In this document: positions 13,000-25,341 of the stretch, piece after piece
Position numbering within the stretch: position 1 is the first letter of the stretch
How the letters are laid out: each line of letters begins with the position of its first letter
From: Erodium maritimum
Taxonomy: Eukaryota > Streptophyta > Magnoliopsida > Geraniales > Geraniaceae
Direction of reading: 5' to 3'
NCBI GenBank assembly: GCA_963921825.1
Contig: OY997593.1
Coordinates: 43,787,111 to 43,851,110, forward strand
DNA length: 64,000 bases
Translations under genes and position numbers: made by a program
Notes under the pieces: model-generated
Told to the model about the DNA's origin: nothing
Database searches by the model: none
Seen by the model: only the letters and a program-made list of their open reading frames with translations

Positions 13000-13548
13000 T
13001 GCAAAGCCAAAATTCATTCCCCAACCCACCCTTGTTGTCCTCGTAGGTACGGATCTTCCAACAGTAGTACCGAGCCAACCGAGCAGGGAATTTAAGGTGG
13101 GTTTGAAGCCGACATATGATGTTTCCTCAACGGATTTGGGTAGTGCGTGGAAGGAAGTTCTTCTCAAACGAAACGTCAAAGTCAACCTCTTGAGCATTTA
13201 TCGGATTTTTTTTACCGCTACAATCAAGCCTAGAGCCCGCTCTTTGGATCGTGAGAGAATTGTTAATTCGGTTGATGCTTGGAAGCAGGTAGCGCAAGCT
13301 CGTCAACAAGCCCAACTTGCTCAAGCAAAGGCCTTCGATATTCGAATCTGACTTCGGACGGTGAAGAGTGGGTCATTGATGAGGATTAATTTTTTTCCGT
13401 TCGTGTTCGTTTTCGTTTTCTTTTTGGACTTCTAGTCCTCTTTTTCGGGTCTCGTTCCCGCAGTTCCTTTGTTATGGTTGTCTTCGGTTAAGTCCCGCTT
13501 GGATCTAATGTTTTTCTAATAAAATTTTCGAGCTTATAAAAAAAATTA
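13000..13548 (+). mobile_element. 5'-truncated second copy of the RRM-ORF1 retroposon
   Basis: The frame from about 13097 to 13390 ends in a region closely resembling the C-terminus of the retroposon at 30255-32300. Both share SxWKxVxLK, an RSRER/RSLDRER-VN-VD helix, QLA-A-KAFD and LTS-G-EWV-D before the stop, with one frameshift near 13350. The 3' untranslated regions also match (gttcccgcag, cttggatctaat, aataaa, cgagctta), and both end in short A runs. I found no clear target duplication for this copy. Confidence 0.65.
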
Positions 13549-13694
13549 ACATCATACTAGTCTATCGCTAAGACATAAATAAATTAGCATTTATTTGGTG
13601 AACCATGTAAAAATGTGGGTGCTTCAAATATTGAGTAAAAAATTGAAAAACAAGTAAAAATAATGTAGATCATATAATAATAAGATAGATTCCC

Positions 13695-14588
13695 CAAAAC
13701 TACACCAAAGTAACAAGTTGAACATCCCACTTAACTTGACGATTAAAAAAATAAAAAAAGTGCTATGCTAGGGTTTTGAGAGTCCTGTTGTCGTTTACAC
13801 CTCTATGGCTATGGCTATGACAATTGTCATAGCTCATGCCATGGTTCTTCTTCTCTCTTCTTCCCAATCTCCCCTGTGCACTTTCCCTTTGGATCCTGCG
13901 AAATTTTTCTCTACTAGGGCTTCTTTCAACCCATCTCTAGCCACCGCGACGTTGGCCGCCTCACGCCACCAACGGAGCATCCCCCGATCTGTTTCGGTAT
14001 ATCCTCTGCCCCAGGGGTTTCCGTCTCTACAGTCACCGTCCCTGATGCTGCCACTTCCGTCCTTGAAGCCGTCGCCACCCCTGCTGCTGTCGTCGCCTCG
14101 GATGCCGGCGCCGTCCCTGCAATTGCAGCAGCCGGCTTTGTCGCAGCCGGCACGTCCTTCTCCCTTGCCTCCACCGCCGCAACCGCCTCGTCCCCTTTCA
14201 CGATTATGGCTCTTGCTAATCGAAAGGGTTTCGTTTATTTTGTTTGAGTTTATCTTTGCAGGATCAATGCCTATCGATCAGAGAATCAATGACTTCTCCA
14301 GGGAGGGGAGCATCATGGACTGGCCCAACCAAGACGATGATTTTCCTCCCACCATCACTATTACTATTGAGGTCCCTCAGGATCTCCGGTACCCTCTTCT
14401 CCCTCTCCGCAGACTGTCTTTTCCCATGAGGCATCACAATACCGTCTGTGACGGTTATGGTACTACGAGGATCAGAGAACTATTGTTCATCCTTCTGACC
14501 TTCTCTCTGATTGGAGAGCTTGTTCTCCGATGCAGGATAATGTAATCGATTTTAAATAATAAAATTACACCCTTCGTTCAAAAAAAAA
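13695..14588 (+). mobile_element. Poly-A retroposon with a 246-codon ORF, 10-bp target duplication
   Basis: The segment is bracketed by ATAGATTCCC at 13685-13694 and 14589-14598, and ends in a run of A. This is the signature of target-primed reverse transcription. The ORF at 13805-14545 is proline and serine-rich (PPLLLSSPRMP, PLPPPPQPPRPLS). Its tail is not like any family I recognise. The 3' end (taataaaattacaccc then A run) resembles the LINE end at 42850-42883. It could be a non-autonomous, internally deleted LINE or a processed pseudogene. Confidence 0.65.
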
Positions 14589-14626
14589 ATAGATTCCCTG
14601 GATGCTGTGACATTGTATAAACCTTG

Positions 14627-15023
14627 TTTTTTTTAAAACAAGATACGAGTTTTATTATTTAAACTGTTGTAAAATAGACATAAATGCATCCGAAATTGTG
14701 AATCCGGACCACGAAAGGACATGCGAAGAACGGGCTTCCCGGGCTAGCAAGTGGGCTGCGCCGTTCGCTGACCTAGATATATACTCGAGTTTGACATCCT
14801 CGAGAGTAGCTAACAGGGACCTGCAATCGTCTACCAACCGGCCCAAAGGGGAGAAGACTTGGTGTGTGCCTTGAATCAGATGCACCAGGTACTGGGCGTT
14901 GCTCTGTATGATGACCCTGGAGGATTGCGATCCTTGGATCCATTCCAGGGGCTGCTAAATCGCCATTGCCTCCGAATATTCAGGGTTGAAGGAACCACTT
15001 CCACAACCATTCCGTGCTTCCCG

Positions 15024-15054
<31 letters not shown>

Positions 15055-16904
15055 GTTTCCGTGCGACATATCCAACTCCAGCCAAACTGTCCTGAGTCCG
15101 CAAAGGTCGCTCCATCAACATTGATTAAGGACCAAGTAGGCGGAGGTGGTTTCCATCTAGTTTGCCTGTGTTGGGGAGTAATAATGGGCTTCGGACGACC
15201 AGTCTGTGCTTCTGACCAGCTATGCTGGTTACTGAGGACCGTGGCAACCAGCTCCTGTGGGGTGGAGGTAGCCTGGTCCCAGACCATAACATTTTTCGCT
15301 TTCCATATCTCCCACAAGAAGAGGCAAGCTTTACTCCGGGTCAGAGGATCCGACAGTAGGAAGAGGGCCGAAAGCCAATCGTGCAGGGAGGACGATAAAG
15401 TAACAGGGATTGGTAATCCTGCAATGTCCCAGACCGATCTTGCAAATGGGCAGGAAAGCAGAAGATGGTCTGTAGATTCCTGGGCGGATTGACACATTTG
15501 GCAAGTGTCCGGGATTGGGACAAACTTAGTGCGGAGGTTCATTACTACCTGTAGGGTACCAGAAATAGCTCGCCAGAGAAATACCTTGATGTGTGGCTGA
15601 ATGTCCGGGTCCCATATTCCTGTCCCTACAGTTGTCCTAGTCGAAGCGTGCCAGCGACCGTTTTGCTCTGGATAGTGCCCTGTAACCCTCTTTGACTGAA
15701 TACTCCCATCGGATATTGAACTTCCAAGACCATTTATCTGCGTGCCGGGGAAGAGGCGGGGGCACTAGGAGAAAATCCTCAACAATGGACGGAGGAAGGT
15801 TTAGCTGTAACTTCTGTACGTTCCATTCATGAGCAGCAGTGGCTAGATCCGACACCATTAGAGCCGGAGTGATACAAGTGTGGAGTGGAATGATCGGGTT
15901 GTTCCCCATAAGCCATGGGGATCCCTCGACCATAGTAGAGCAGCCATCCCCAATGGTTCGGATCAAACCCCCTCGGAGCAGTTCCTGGGTAGCACGAAGA
16001 CCCGACCAGATTTGACTGGGTCCATTCCCTCCCTCCGCCGAAAGGAAGTCGCTCTTTGGGTAATATCATGCCTTAAGAATACGGGCAACCAAGCAGTCGG
16101 GTTGAGATACCAGTTTCCAACCCATTTTTTTCAGCATTGCAATATTCATGTCCCTCATGTCTTTGAAACCCATCCCTCCATCCTCCTTCGGCCTACACAG
16201 TTTCGCCCAGTCCTGCCAAATAATCGGTCTCGTGCCTCTGGGAGTACCTGCCCACCAGTACCGAGCTAGTGCGACGTGGATCTTGTTGATAGATTCCCTT
16301 GGGAACAGGAACACATTCATCGCATAGATTGACATGGCTTGGAGAACTGATTTGATCATCACCTCCTTCCCCCCTGCTGACAACATCTGACCATCCCATG
16401 TTCCAATTTTGGTCACAATCCGGTCACACAGAAATTGAAAGCTCTGGCCTTTTTTGCGGCTCAACATGTTGGGAACTCCCAGGTACTTAGTCGGACCAGA
16501 AATTTCCTGAATCCCTAGTATGTCACAGCAGGCCGATCTGTTGGCCGGTGTTGTATTAGTACTGAAGAAAATGGACGATTTACCTTCATTGATGACCTGA
16601 CCCGAAAGGTGACCAAACGTTTGGAGGATGCTGCTCAACTGGGTCGCCTCTTCTCGATCCGCCCTGCAGAAGATATAACAATCATCCGCAAAGAATATAT
16701 GAGAGACCAGCGGAGCCCCTCTAGCTACTGAGACTCCATGAATCTGTCCAGCCCTCTCTGCTTGGCTAAGCATCCGAGACAATCCCTCCATATAGAACAG
16801 AAAAAGATACGGAGATAGAGGATCGCCTTGTCGAATACCCCGTCCTACTGTGAATGGTTTCGTATGCTTCACATCAGAGCTCATTGTATATTCAATTGAT
16901 CGCA
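14627..16904 (-). mobile_element. LINE ORF2 3' half (RT, zf-RVT, RNase H), 5'-truncated
   Basis: On the minus strand, RT begins inside the palm (GRGIRQGDPLSPYLF, then HIFFADDCYIF near 16690). The thumb-like region PTKYLGVPN and RYWWAGTPRGTRPIIWQDW follows. The zinc-binding module (CQMCQSAQESTDHLLLSCPFARSVW) lies at about 15505-15400. The RNase H domain (LINVDGATFADSGQ near 15120, RSANGAAHLLAREA near 14740) ends at 14655. A T run at 14627-14634 marks the poly-A tail. Frameshifts occur near 16069 and 15640, and a 29-base C run (15026-15054) interrupts the RNase H frame. The 5' end is cut at a copia LTR fragment. Confidence 0.85.
15026..15054. repeat. 29-base poly-C run
   Basis: An uninterrupted C tract sits inside the LINE RNase H frame, where homologous LINE copies have none (compare 41540-41580). 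Confidence 0.9.
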
Positions 16905-16987
16905 TTCATGGTTTTAATTGTCTCTTGGTTTTCATTGATTTTCCGCTGCGAGTTGGTTCATCTCCAACCCTACCTCGAGACCCAACA
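16905..16987 (+). repeat. 83-bp 3' end of the copia LTR
   Basis: It matches the last 83 bases of the LTR at 3329-5016, including the terminal CCAACA. It is followed by AACGG (16988-16992), identical to the five bases before the first LTR at 3324-3328. Confidence 0.85.
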
Positions 16988-16992
16988 AACGG

Positions 16993-18164
16993 GTCTTTCT
17001 ATAAGTTTTTTATTACGAGTATTGGATTTATAGATCTTTGAAATTTGAGATAAATTACAAAGATGAATTAGATACCACCCGAAAGAGCATCATTCCGAGA
17101 CTTAAACGCCCTTCCACTGGAAGGCAACAAAACAACCCCGACCTGGAAAAAAAAACAACTGGAACTTCTAACAAAAGAAAAGAGATTAACTGTAGTCATT
17201 CCCTACAGCTTCCCTATAGTGACAAATTGTCTCCAAATCTCTCTTCTACGCTGTGTTTCTAGAATTTCTTGATCGCTCTGATTTTTAGCTCGAGTTTGCA
17301 TCGTGTAAGTTTTCGACTTTTATTCTTCATGTTCCGTTTGACACTCTTAGCGGTTGTCAACGATAAGTTGATTATAGGTTTATACATAACTTATACGACC
17401 TCTAATACAAACTTGTATGATAGGCTGGACTAGGCACCAACCCTATTTCTAACTAATCCCCCACCGCTCCAGGTTGTCCCTTCTCAATCCGATAACTTCT
17501 CGGGGTTCTCTTCCCCCTTCATTGGTGGGCTCGCAGGGGAGAGTATTACCCACTCCGTTTCAAGATTTGTCGAGCGTTTAAGTGTCCGTTACAAATAACC
17601 GGCTGAGGAAGGTTTCGGGAAGATCGAAGCAATTTTTAGTCTTCACTATAAGAATCGGGTTTCAAGCCCTATTGGTATTACCTGATGGCGATGCTTTAGT
17701 TTTGTAACTACTTTTGTTTTTGTTCATTAAGTCATTTCGCGCTTTTCTTGCTTCGCATTTGTGGCTTCTTTATTGAATATTTTACTCTGCGACAAAAAAA
17801 AATATTTACAAAAATATTTTCTTTTAAAATTTCGAGATACTTTATGAAGTGATTGAAAAATATGGCTCGTCTTTAGAATTTCTGCATATGTTGGTTGATT
17901 TGATTTATGAATAATTTCCCCTAATTGTATGAATCTTCATTTTCAAAGTCTTATGGATAAACAGAAGTATGGAATAGTAGGTGTTTCGCTGTCATCCAGC
18001 TGAGTGTACACATTCCAATATTAGCTAGTGCAATAGTAGTAATTAATTGTGCATGGCCTCTCAACTAGCATAGTCCCAAATAGTATCAACCTTTTTTGCA
18101 CAATAAATACTCTGCAATATATTTGCACGACACAGAGTATTATAGCCAAAGCCAGAAGCAAATA
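16993..18164. other. Mostly unassigned; possible retroposon tail near 17420-17795
   Basis: No supported gene. A short frame at 17038-17262 has no recognised domain. The stretch ending at the A run near 17787-17795 has the look of a LINE or retroposon 3' end but shows no identifiable protein. The last few hundred bases should include the DC1 gene promoter. An AT-rich box (about 18102-18109) lies 56 bp before the start codon but is not a clear TATA element. Confidence 0.4.
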
Positions 18165-19932
18165 ATGGAGAGGATGAGCAGGAGCAAAAGCAGCAACAGA
18201 GCAGTCACAAATTCAAAACCCATGAGGAGATCCGGAACATTTCTGCTGAGACAATCTCAACCGATGATGCCATGTCCAAAACCAACATTGTCTACTACCC
18301 CTGCTCCAAGGAAACCACCACCGCAGCTGGTGGTAGGAGAAGAAATTCTCCATTTCAGCCACCCGCAGCACCCGCTGTCGGAGATAATCATGCCGGACCT
18401 CTTCACCTGCGTTGGCTGTAAGGAGTACGGCTGTGGCAAGCGCTTCTCTTGCCAGCGCTGCGACTTCCAGCTCCACGACTTCTGTGCCTTGGCTCCTCCT
18501 GCCCTCATCGCCCACCCTTTCCATTCCCACCACCAACTTGTCTTCTACTCCAAACCAGGTTTAATTTGATCGATGAACAACTTTTTTAGTCGCTTTTGCG
18601 GTATTGTTCTTAATGTATAGTCTTTGTAGTTCTTGAATTTGTTATTGACAGGCTACTCCAAACTCTTTTTGAGTATAAGCATTTATAAAACGTTGCTCAT
18701 TAAAATATGCAAAGTTGTACTTTATAAACAAGGGTTCAAATCTTATTCTCTACGAAATAAATGCTTTTTTTTCATTTTATCAAATTTATCATGCAATGGA
18801 CCGGCGCTTATTTCTCTTTTTAATAGACTCACCTTTTCTTTTAAATAATTCGCATCCTGTTTTTTTTATCGGTAAAGCAAATTAAATTAATAATACGTCT
18901 TTTGAGGTAAAAGAGAAAAACATAAACTTGTTACAGCTCAGACAAAAGCATCCCCAGTCGATCATATGGCAACTATAACGGAGAACCTACTCACAAAATC
19001 AAACTACCTCAGAACAAGTAGTTCTACAACAGACTAACCACAACCAGAACCCGACCAAGTAGTTCCAAAGTGTTACTGTTAATTTGAGAGTTTTGTTAGA
19101 ATATTAATATAATTGGGCCTTCAACTATCAGCTTCACCTCACGGACTCGGGTTCAAACCCCACTCTCTAAAAAAAAAATCTACTTTCTTCTCTATTTATC
19201 AAATTTGCCCTAAAATGGGTCAGTTCTTATCATTCTTCTCAATGGGCTCATCTGCTCTTCTAAATAATTCACCTCCAAACCCGTAAACAGACTTGTCTGT
19301 GAGGGCGCGTGTTATAATATTAATATAATTGGGCCTTCAACTATCAGCTTAAACTTTTAGTTGAGTTGGTTCTCTAATAAGTTTAATTGAATTGATTAGT
19401 CATGAGTACAATAACTCTATAATATAATTCTTTTTCAACAATATTTGGTGTGTACGTAGTGAAAGGTGGAATTTATCAATCAAAGTGCGACGTATGTGCG
19501 AAGCCGGCGAAAGGTTTCGCGTACAGGTGCAGAGCGTGCGGGTTCCAAATGCACCCATGTTGCGGCATGCTGCCTGAGGAGTTCCTTTATCCGAGCCACA
19601 CGCACCCGCTGAGGCTGGCACCAGACAGTAATAACGAGTTCATGTGCGGGGAGTGCAAGAGAAGGAGGTCCGGCAGAGTGTACCGCTGCACGCTCTGCGA
19701 CTACCATCTCCACGCCGCCTGTGCCAAGGATATGGTCAACGGACTTCGAGCTAACGGCTTCAAGGGCCGTGAGAAGCCCAGCATGTTCGGCGCAGCTGCT
19801 CGCGTCGCGTCTCAGGCCGTCATTGAGTTTCTCGGAGGGTTGATTGAGGGGCTCGGTGAAGGTGTTGGTCAGGTGCTGGTTCAGAACATTGCTAGAGGTA
19901 GGTGCAACAGTATTACCTCCACCAACCAATAA
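18165..19932 (+). CDS. DC1 (divergent C1) zinc-finger protein, two exons
   Basis: Predicted 288-residue protein from exons 18165-18558 and 19460-19932. The intron has GT at 18559 and AG at 19458-19459; joining them keeps frame (867 nt). Exon 1 encodes a basic, serine-rich N-terminus and then one C1-like module: H-x-HPL, CVGC, CQRC, LHDFCA (about residues 78-122). Exon 2 adds CDVC-CRAC-MHPCC and then HTHPL, CGEC, CTLC, LHAACA. That gives three DC1 modules with His/Cys pairs that would bind two zinc ions each. The tail is amphipathic (VIEFLGGLIEGLGEGVGQVLV). DC1 proteins are a large plant family, and members have been linked to stress, hormone and pathogen responses; the exact role here is unknown. 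The start was chosen at MERM; an in-frame upstream Met at 18096 is less likely. Confidence 0.85.
18720..19350 (+). repeat. Repeats inside the DC1 intron
   Basis: Two diverged copies of a roughly 125-bp unit start at GGGTTCAAA near 18730 and 19147 and end near TAAATAATTC. The GGTTCAAAxCC start resembles a Pol III B-box. A second direct repeat (atattaatataattgggcc...) occurs near 19101 and 19316. This could be a SINE-like family, but no A-box or target duplication was found. Confidence 0.5.
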
Positions 19933-20541
19933 AACAAACAAAAGGTGCTTGTTTTGTTTGGACTAAGATCATGTGTCGAGTGCTTCAAACTTATAACTAT
20001 TGCTCCACTATATATGGAATTGTCTAGGCTGATAGATGATGGCGGGTTGGTGATGAACTATGATCAATTGTATTGGACAAAATGGTGACGTTTATATATG
20101 TGAAGCTAGCTAATTAACTCTAATGTGTACCTAAACTTGTTCATTGTATGTAAGAAATTAATTATTCTACTTATTAATGAAGTATAAATGCCCAATTTAT
20201 ATAGTTCCACCAGCACTTATAAGTTATAATATATATAGATAGCTGCATGCATGCATTATTATTGAATAAAGAGAAAAAGAAGAAAGACCAGTATCAGAAA
20301 GCCACCCACTCACGTAGTGATACTACATCCTTTATCCCCACTACGTACCATCTCCTCTCTTCCACCAGTTTCTTTAATATTTTTATTTAGTTTTTTTTTT
20401 TTGTCAAATTATTTCTGAATTATCAACAGGCAGATTACATGTAACGACTGTACCCATCCTTTTCTTTAGTAAGTAAAATATAATTACAGCATACCCGTAG
20501 GGTTTGGTTTCAATCACACAAAGAAGAAAAGAAAAACAATC
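19933..20541. other. DC1 3' region and flank of hAT insertion
   Basis: Contains the probable 3' untranslated region and downstream sequence of the DC1 gene, with AATAAA-like hexamers near 20265. A T run lies near 20390-20402. Nothing else recognised. Confidence 0.5.
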
Positions 20542-23500
20542 TCTGTGAGTAAGGGTGTGCAACGACCGGTGACCGGCACCGAAAACTTATTCCGTTAATT
20601 GGATCGACCTCAACGGTAATGCCTAATTGGTAATCGTCCCGGCGCCGGTAACCGGTCAAATACAAAACAACCGGTCATTTTGACCGTCGGTTTTAGTGGT
20701 TAATAACCGGCCTAACCGAGACAGTTGGGCCGGTAATGGGCTTATGATTTTGGCCACAAGTACAACCTAATACGTATTACAAATTCAACTAACTTTAAAC
20801 AAAAAGAAACTGAAATTTTATCAAATCTAGAACTAATACCTCAAAGTTCAACTTAAAGTCATTTTTCTTTTGATCTGCAATTTTTTGATTTATTAAAACC
20901 AAGTTTTCGAAAAGAAAACCAAGGTCAAGGGATTATCCCTCCAAAACAAATACAATTTTTCAAACAAACCACTATCAACCCATGGTTACTTGTTTGTGAA
21001 ACTACCCAACCAACCTTTGAAATAAGAAACTTGCCCCCCAAGGCAAGTAAGAACAATACTACCAGCCAAGCCACCAATTTATGCTATCTATAATCCCTTT
21101 CCAAACCCAGTTGCTAAGAACTTTGACAAAATATCACCCTTGACATCAACCTTGTTAGCCACTGGGAGAGGACAACGAGCCATTTGCAAATCCACCCCCT
21201 CCCCTACATGACAGCAGCCTTGTTGCATTCAAAAACCTGCCCCAATTAACACCAGAGGCCAATACTGTGTTGCTGAGCAAGACCAGATCCTTCACTTCTG
21301 CAAAATACCCCCCAAAGACCTTAAATGGCTAGCATAAGAAAACATAAAAACCTAGAACCTGTCTCGGATTAAGACCAAACACTCACCTAAACCTAATTCC
21401 CCACTCAAGAACAGAGAATGAAAGAAAGGCAGATAGTACACAGCAAATGCCAGAAAATGTCAGAACCCACACTCAAAAGAAGATACAAAAACCCCTATAG
21501 AACACTCAGCCTAACCTTACCAATCTACTAACTCACCCCAACCCTCCCATCCCAAACCCTCCCCTAACCCAGCTTGAAACCTAACCAATGCCCCAAAGAG
21601 CCATTACTCCTAAACAATCCTAGGTATCCTCCCTGCAGTAGTTCTTCTTCCTTATGATGCAGTCCCCAGGCTTATTTATCCAATCCATATATGAGTAGAA
21701 AGCTCTTCCCTTAGCAAAGGCCCAAACCAGCTGGAAAACATCATTTTGTACCTGTTGTAACACTTGTTCAGAGCTGAATAGGACATGGTTGAATACCAAA
21801 TTGTTCCTGCATAGCCAGATTCTCCATATTGTGAAGAATACTACAAATGTCCAAGGGGACTGAGAGGGAAAGGGTCCAAGGGTCTTCCAAGAAATAAACC
21901 ATTGCTTGATCTGATCTGGGCAGGCTGTCTTGATCCCCCACCACTCCAAGATCAGTGTCCAAATAGACCAAGAGAAAATGCAGCCCAAGAAAAGATGGTC
22001 CAATTCCTCTGGTTCCTCATTGCAAAGAGGGCACCAAATATTTGTGGAATAGATTCCTCTGCTGAGAAGGAAACACTTTGTAGGTACAGCTTGTAGGCAT
22101 ATCAACCAGACAAATGCAGTTATTTTAGGGGGAACTTTTTCTTCCCAAAGAAGTGCAGGCCATATCAGATCCTCCTCAGCAGCATTGTCAAGATATTGGT
22201 ACATTTTATGAACTGAGAATCCTTTGTTATCTACCACCCAATCCACCTTGTCATCCTCAGCATTTAAAGGGGCCAGAGTATTGATTTTGTCACATAATAG
22301 ATCAAATATGTCTTCTTCCCAACCTCTCAATTCCCTTCTGAAAATTAAGACCCAATCCCCATCTAGTCAAACCTGTGAAACCAAAGCCCTCTTCTGATAG
22401 CTTAGATGGTATAGTCTTTGGAATAATACTTTCAGAGGCACATTAGTGACCCATAGATCATCCCAAAAAAGTGTTGATCTCCCAGAATTAACAGTCCAAT
22501 GAAGTCCCACAGCCCCAAAAGCATATGCAAATCTTTGAGAATTCAATAAAGATCCAACATGCCTCAAGAAACTATGTTCAGTACCTAGCATGAATTTTGA
22601 TAAGTCCCAAGCTGAAGGGTCCCAACCAAATTTAGAACATAGTAGCCTTTTCCATAATGAATCATGTTCCAGAGCAAACCTCCACCACCACTTGGCCAAT
22701 AAGGCCATGTTCATTATCTCCAGTTTCAGAATTCCCAGTCCTCCTGCCTTCTTTGGTTTGCAGATATTGTCCCACTTCACTTTGTGTAAAGATTTTTTGT
22801 TCAGTTTCCCACTCCAAAGAAATTGTTTCTGCCATTTCTTCATCTCCTTTATGACACCTTTGGGGGCTTTAAATAAAGACATGTAGTATAATGGAAGTGA
22901 GGTGAGTGAGGATTTAATAAGAGTTATCCTTCCCCCCAAGGATTTATTTTTGGCTTGCCAGAGACTGAGATTGGTTTTGAATTTGTTGATCATTGGCTCC
23001 CAAGTTTTTGCTCTCCTGGGATTGGCACCCAAACTGAAGCCCAAATAGTCAAAGGGTAGCTGCATTGCACTGCACCCTAAGATCTCAGTAACCTCTTCAG
23101 TAGACATATGGCAAGGATTCAATAGCAGAACTTTTGATTTGTTGAAGTTTATCTTCAGACCAGTAGCTTTTTGGAAACATAAGAGAGTGTGCTTCAAGTT
23201 GATGGCTTGTTGAGTCCCAGCTTTTATAAAAATTAAGGTATCATCTGCAAATTGGATGTAATAACCACTTCTGGTCAACGTCAGTCAAACCTGCGAAAAA
23301 CAGGAAAATTTAAAATTTTTAAGACAGACACTTAACTTAACTTAAATTGACCCCGAGGGTCATGCCGGACTTAAGTTGACCCCGTTATCGACTAAAATGA
23401 GTTACGGGGGACTCAGGGCAACTTTCTGGTCATTTTGGGAAAGATTGATTTTTCGCTGGAAAAGTCACCCGAGCGACGTTTTGGTCCATTCGATGACCGT

Positions 23501-25039
23501 TTTGGACCCGAAAAGCTTAGCCGTCGTCGTAGCGGTCTTAGTTGGGCTGTTTCCTTGAAGCCCGTCCAGTTTAAAAATTTCTTGGGAAAAGTGCCCGTTC
23601 GGGGCCCGAAACGTCTGTTTTTCGCGAATCTGATTGGAAAATATCAAGTAGATATTTTCCAAAAGGTGAGGGACCCACCTTGACACTTGTCAATTATATG
23701 GTGGTGTATTTTTTGGAGGGAAAATGGGTGGATGGGAAGAGTTGGCCGAGTATGAGGTTTTAAAGGAGGAAAATTAGTTTTGTTGTTAGTTTAATTAAAT
23801 TAGAAATTAGAAGAGAGGTTTTAGAGAGAGAAGGAGAAGGAGAAGAAGAGAGAAGAAGGGAGGTTGAGCTAGGGTTTGTGATCGAGCCCTTGGATCGAGT
23901 CAAAGCAAAGAGCAATCCCGTTCCCCTCGTTCTCCTCTACGGTAATACCCGAACCGATTCTCGTTTTGATTATTTTCAAGAGCTAGGGTTTGGTTATAAA
24001 CTAAGGCTTAGGGTTGTGTAGAGTGTGGGGAGGTGTTGGAGACGTTTTAGAGGTGTTTGGGGGTTTAATTTCACGTTTTCCGGTGACCGGAGGCTCGGGA
24101 GGAGCTCCGGCCACCGTGGGTGGTGGCCGGCCGGCCATGTGGTGGCTGGCCGGAGGTGGCAGCAGCCACCACTTGGTGGCCGAGCCCCTCCCTCAAACCC
24201 TAGGGTCTCGGCCAAGCCTCTTGGGTGGGGCCCACGTGCTCGGTTGCTCGGGTTTTAATGTTCGGGTGGTTTAAAACGTCCCCCGGACCACTTAATTCCT
24301 AATCGAATCGAAATTTGGAATTAATTTGGAGAAGTTGTAATTAACGGGTTTTGGGAAACTTTAAACGTTAATTAATTGATTTAGAAGTCGGAATTCAATT
24401 CCGTCAAGTGCGTTGGGTTCCTTGAAATATTCTAAGACCGTAGAAACGAAAACGGGGGCTTTTGGAGCCCCGGAAGGCAATTAACCAAAACCGGGCAGAT
24501 TCGCCATGTCGGGCGAATCTGGCCCTTACGGATCCTTTATCGGCAATATCGAGCAATTGGGAAGTTTGGGAGTGATCGGCATTGTCGGGGTTACGTTTGG
24601 GCGTTAAGTATGTAAATTTTTGGTTATTCGTACTAGTTTAAAAGTACTTTAAATTTGTGTTCTTTTAGATCGTGCTACGGACCGAGGCAAGGGGAAGCTC
24701 GGCGAGTGACTGAGTGTGCTTCGGGTGTTGTTGGAGCGCTTTTGGGATTGTATACGAGGTAGGGAAAAGTAGCCGGATCTCGGCCCTGATTAGGGAAAGT
24801 TAATAGTAGAATTGCATGTGACACCGGGGTGTCGTGGGTTGAGTAGATTTATTTAATTATTAGAAAAGCATGATACGGGATTGTAGCGTTCAAGAGAAAA
24901 GCATGTGACACTTAGTAGTGTCGTAGGAACAGAGAACTTAGCGATAATTGAATTACTGGAGGCATATGACCATGCCCGGAGGTTGTTTGTGAAACTAGTG
25001 ATTTTAGGACCGTTGGAGGCATCGAGTATGCCGGAGGTT

Positions 25040-25205
25040 GTCGTGCGTTTTATTTAATTGTTGAGTTGGGTGGCCTTGAGAGCCTGTATTTAATTGTTGA
25101 GTTTGGGTGGCCTTGAGAGCCCGTATTTAATTGTTGAGTTTGGGTGGCCTTGAGAGCCCGTATTTAATTGTTGAGTCGGGGTGGCCATGAGAGCCGTGTA
25201 TTTAA
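25040..25205 (+). repeat. 37-bp tandem repeat, about 4 copies
   Basis: The unit is built on ggtggccttgagagcc followed by tatttaattgttgag. The copies differ by a few bases and lie inside the solo LTR. Confidence 0.85.
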
Positions 25206-25341
25206 TTTGGTGTCTTGAGTGGCAGTGAGTGCCCGTGGGGTTGTTGAACCCGAGTCTTGACTGTTGAGGTGTCTTGAGTGGCCTTGAGTGCCTGTGTGAT
25301 TGAACTTGCCTGTGATTGTGATTGTGGTTACCTGGGGTGGT

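Noticed and set aside
14986-15492. 168-codon plus-strand ORF with a proline run
   Set aside because: It is the antisense shadow of the LINE RNase H region; the prolines come from the 29-C run.
24100-24200. GGCCGG-rich island as a gene promoter
   Set aside because: It lies within the solo LTR and no gene follows it.
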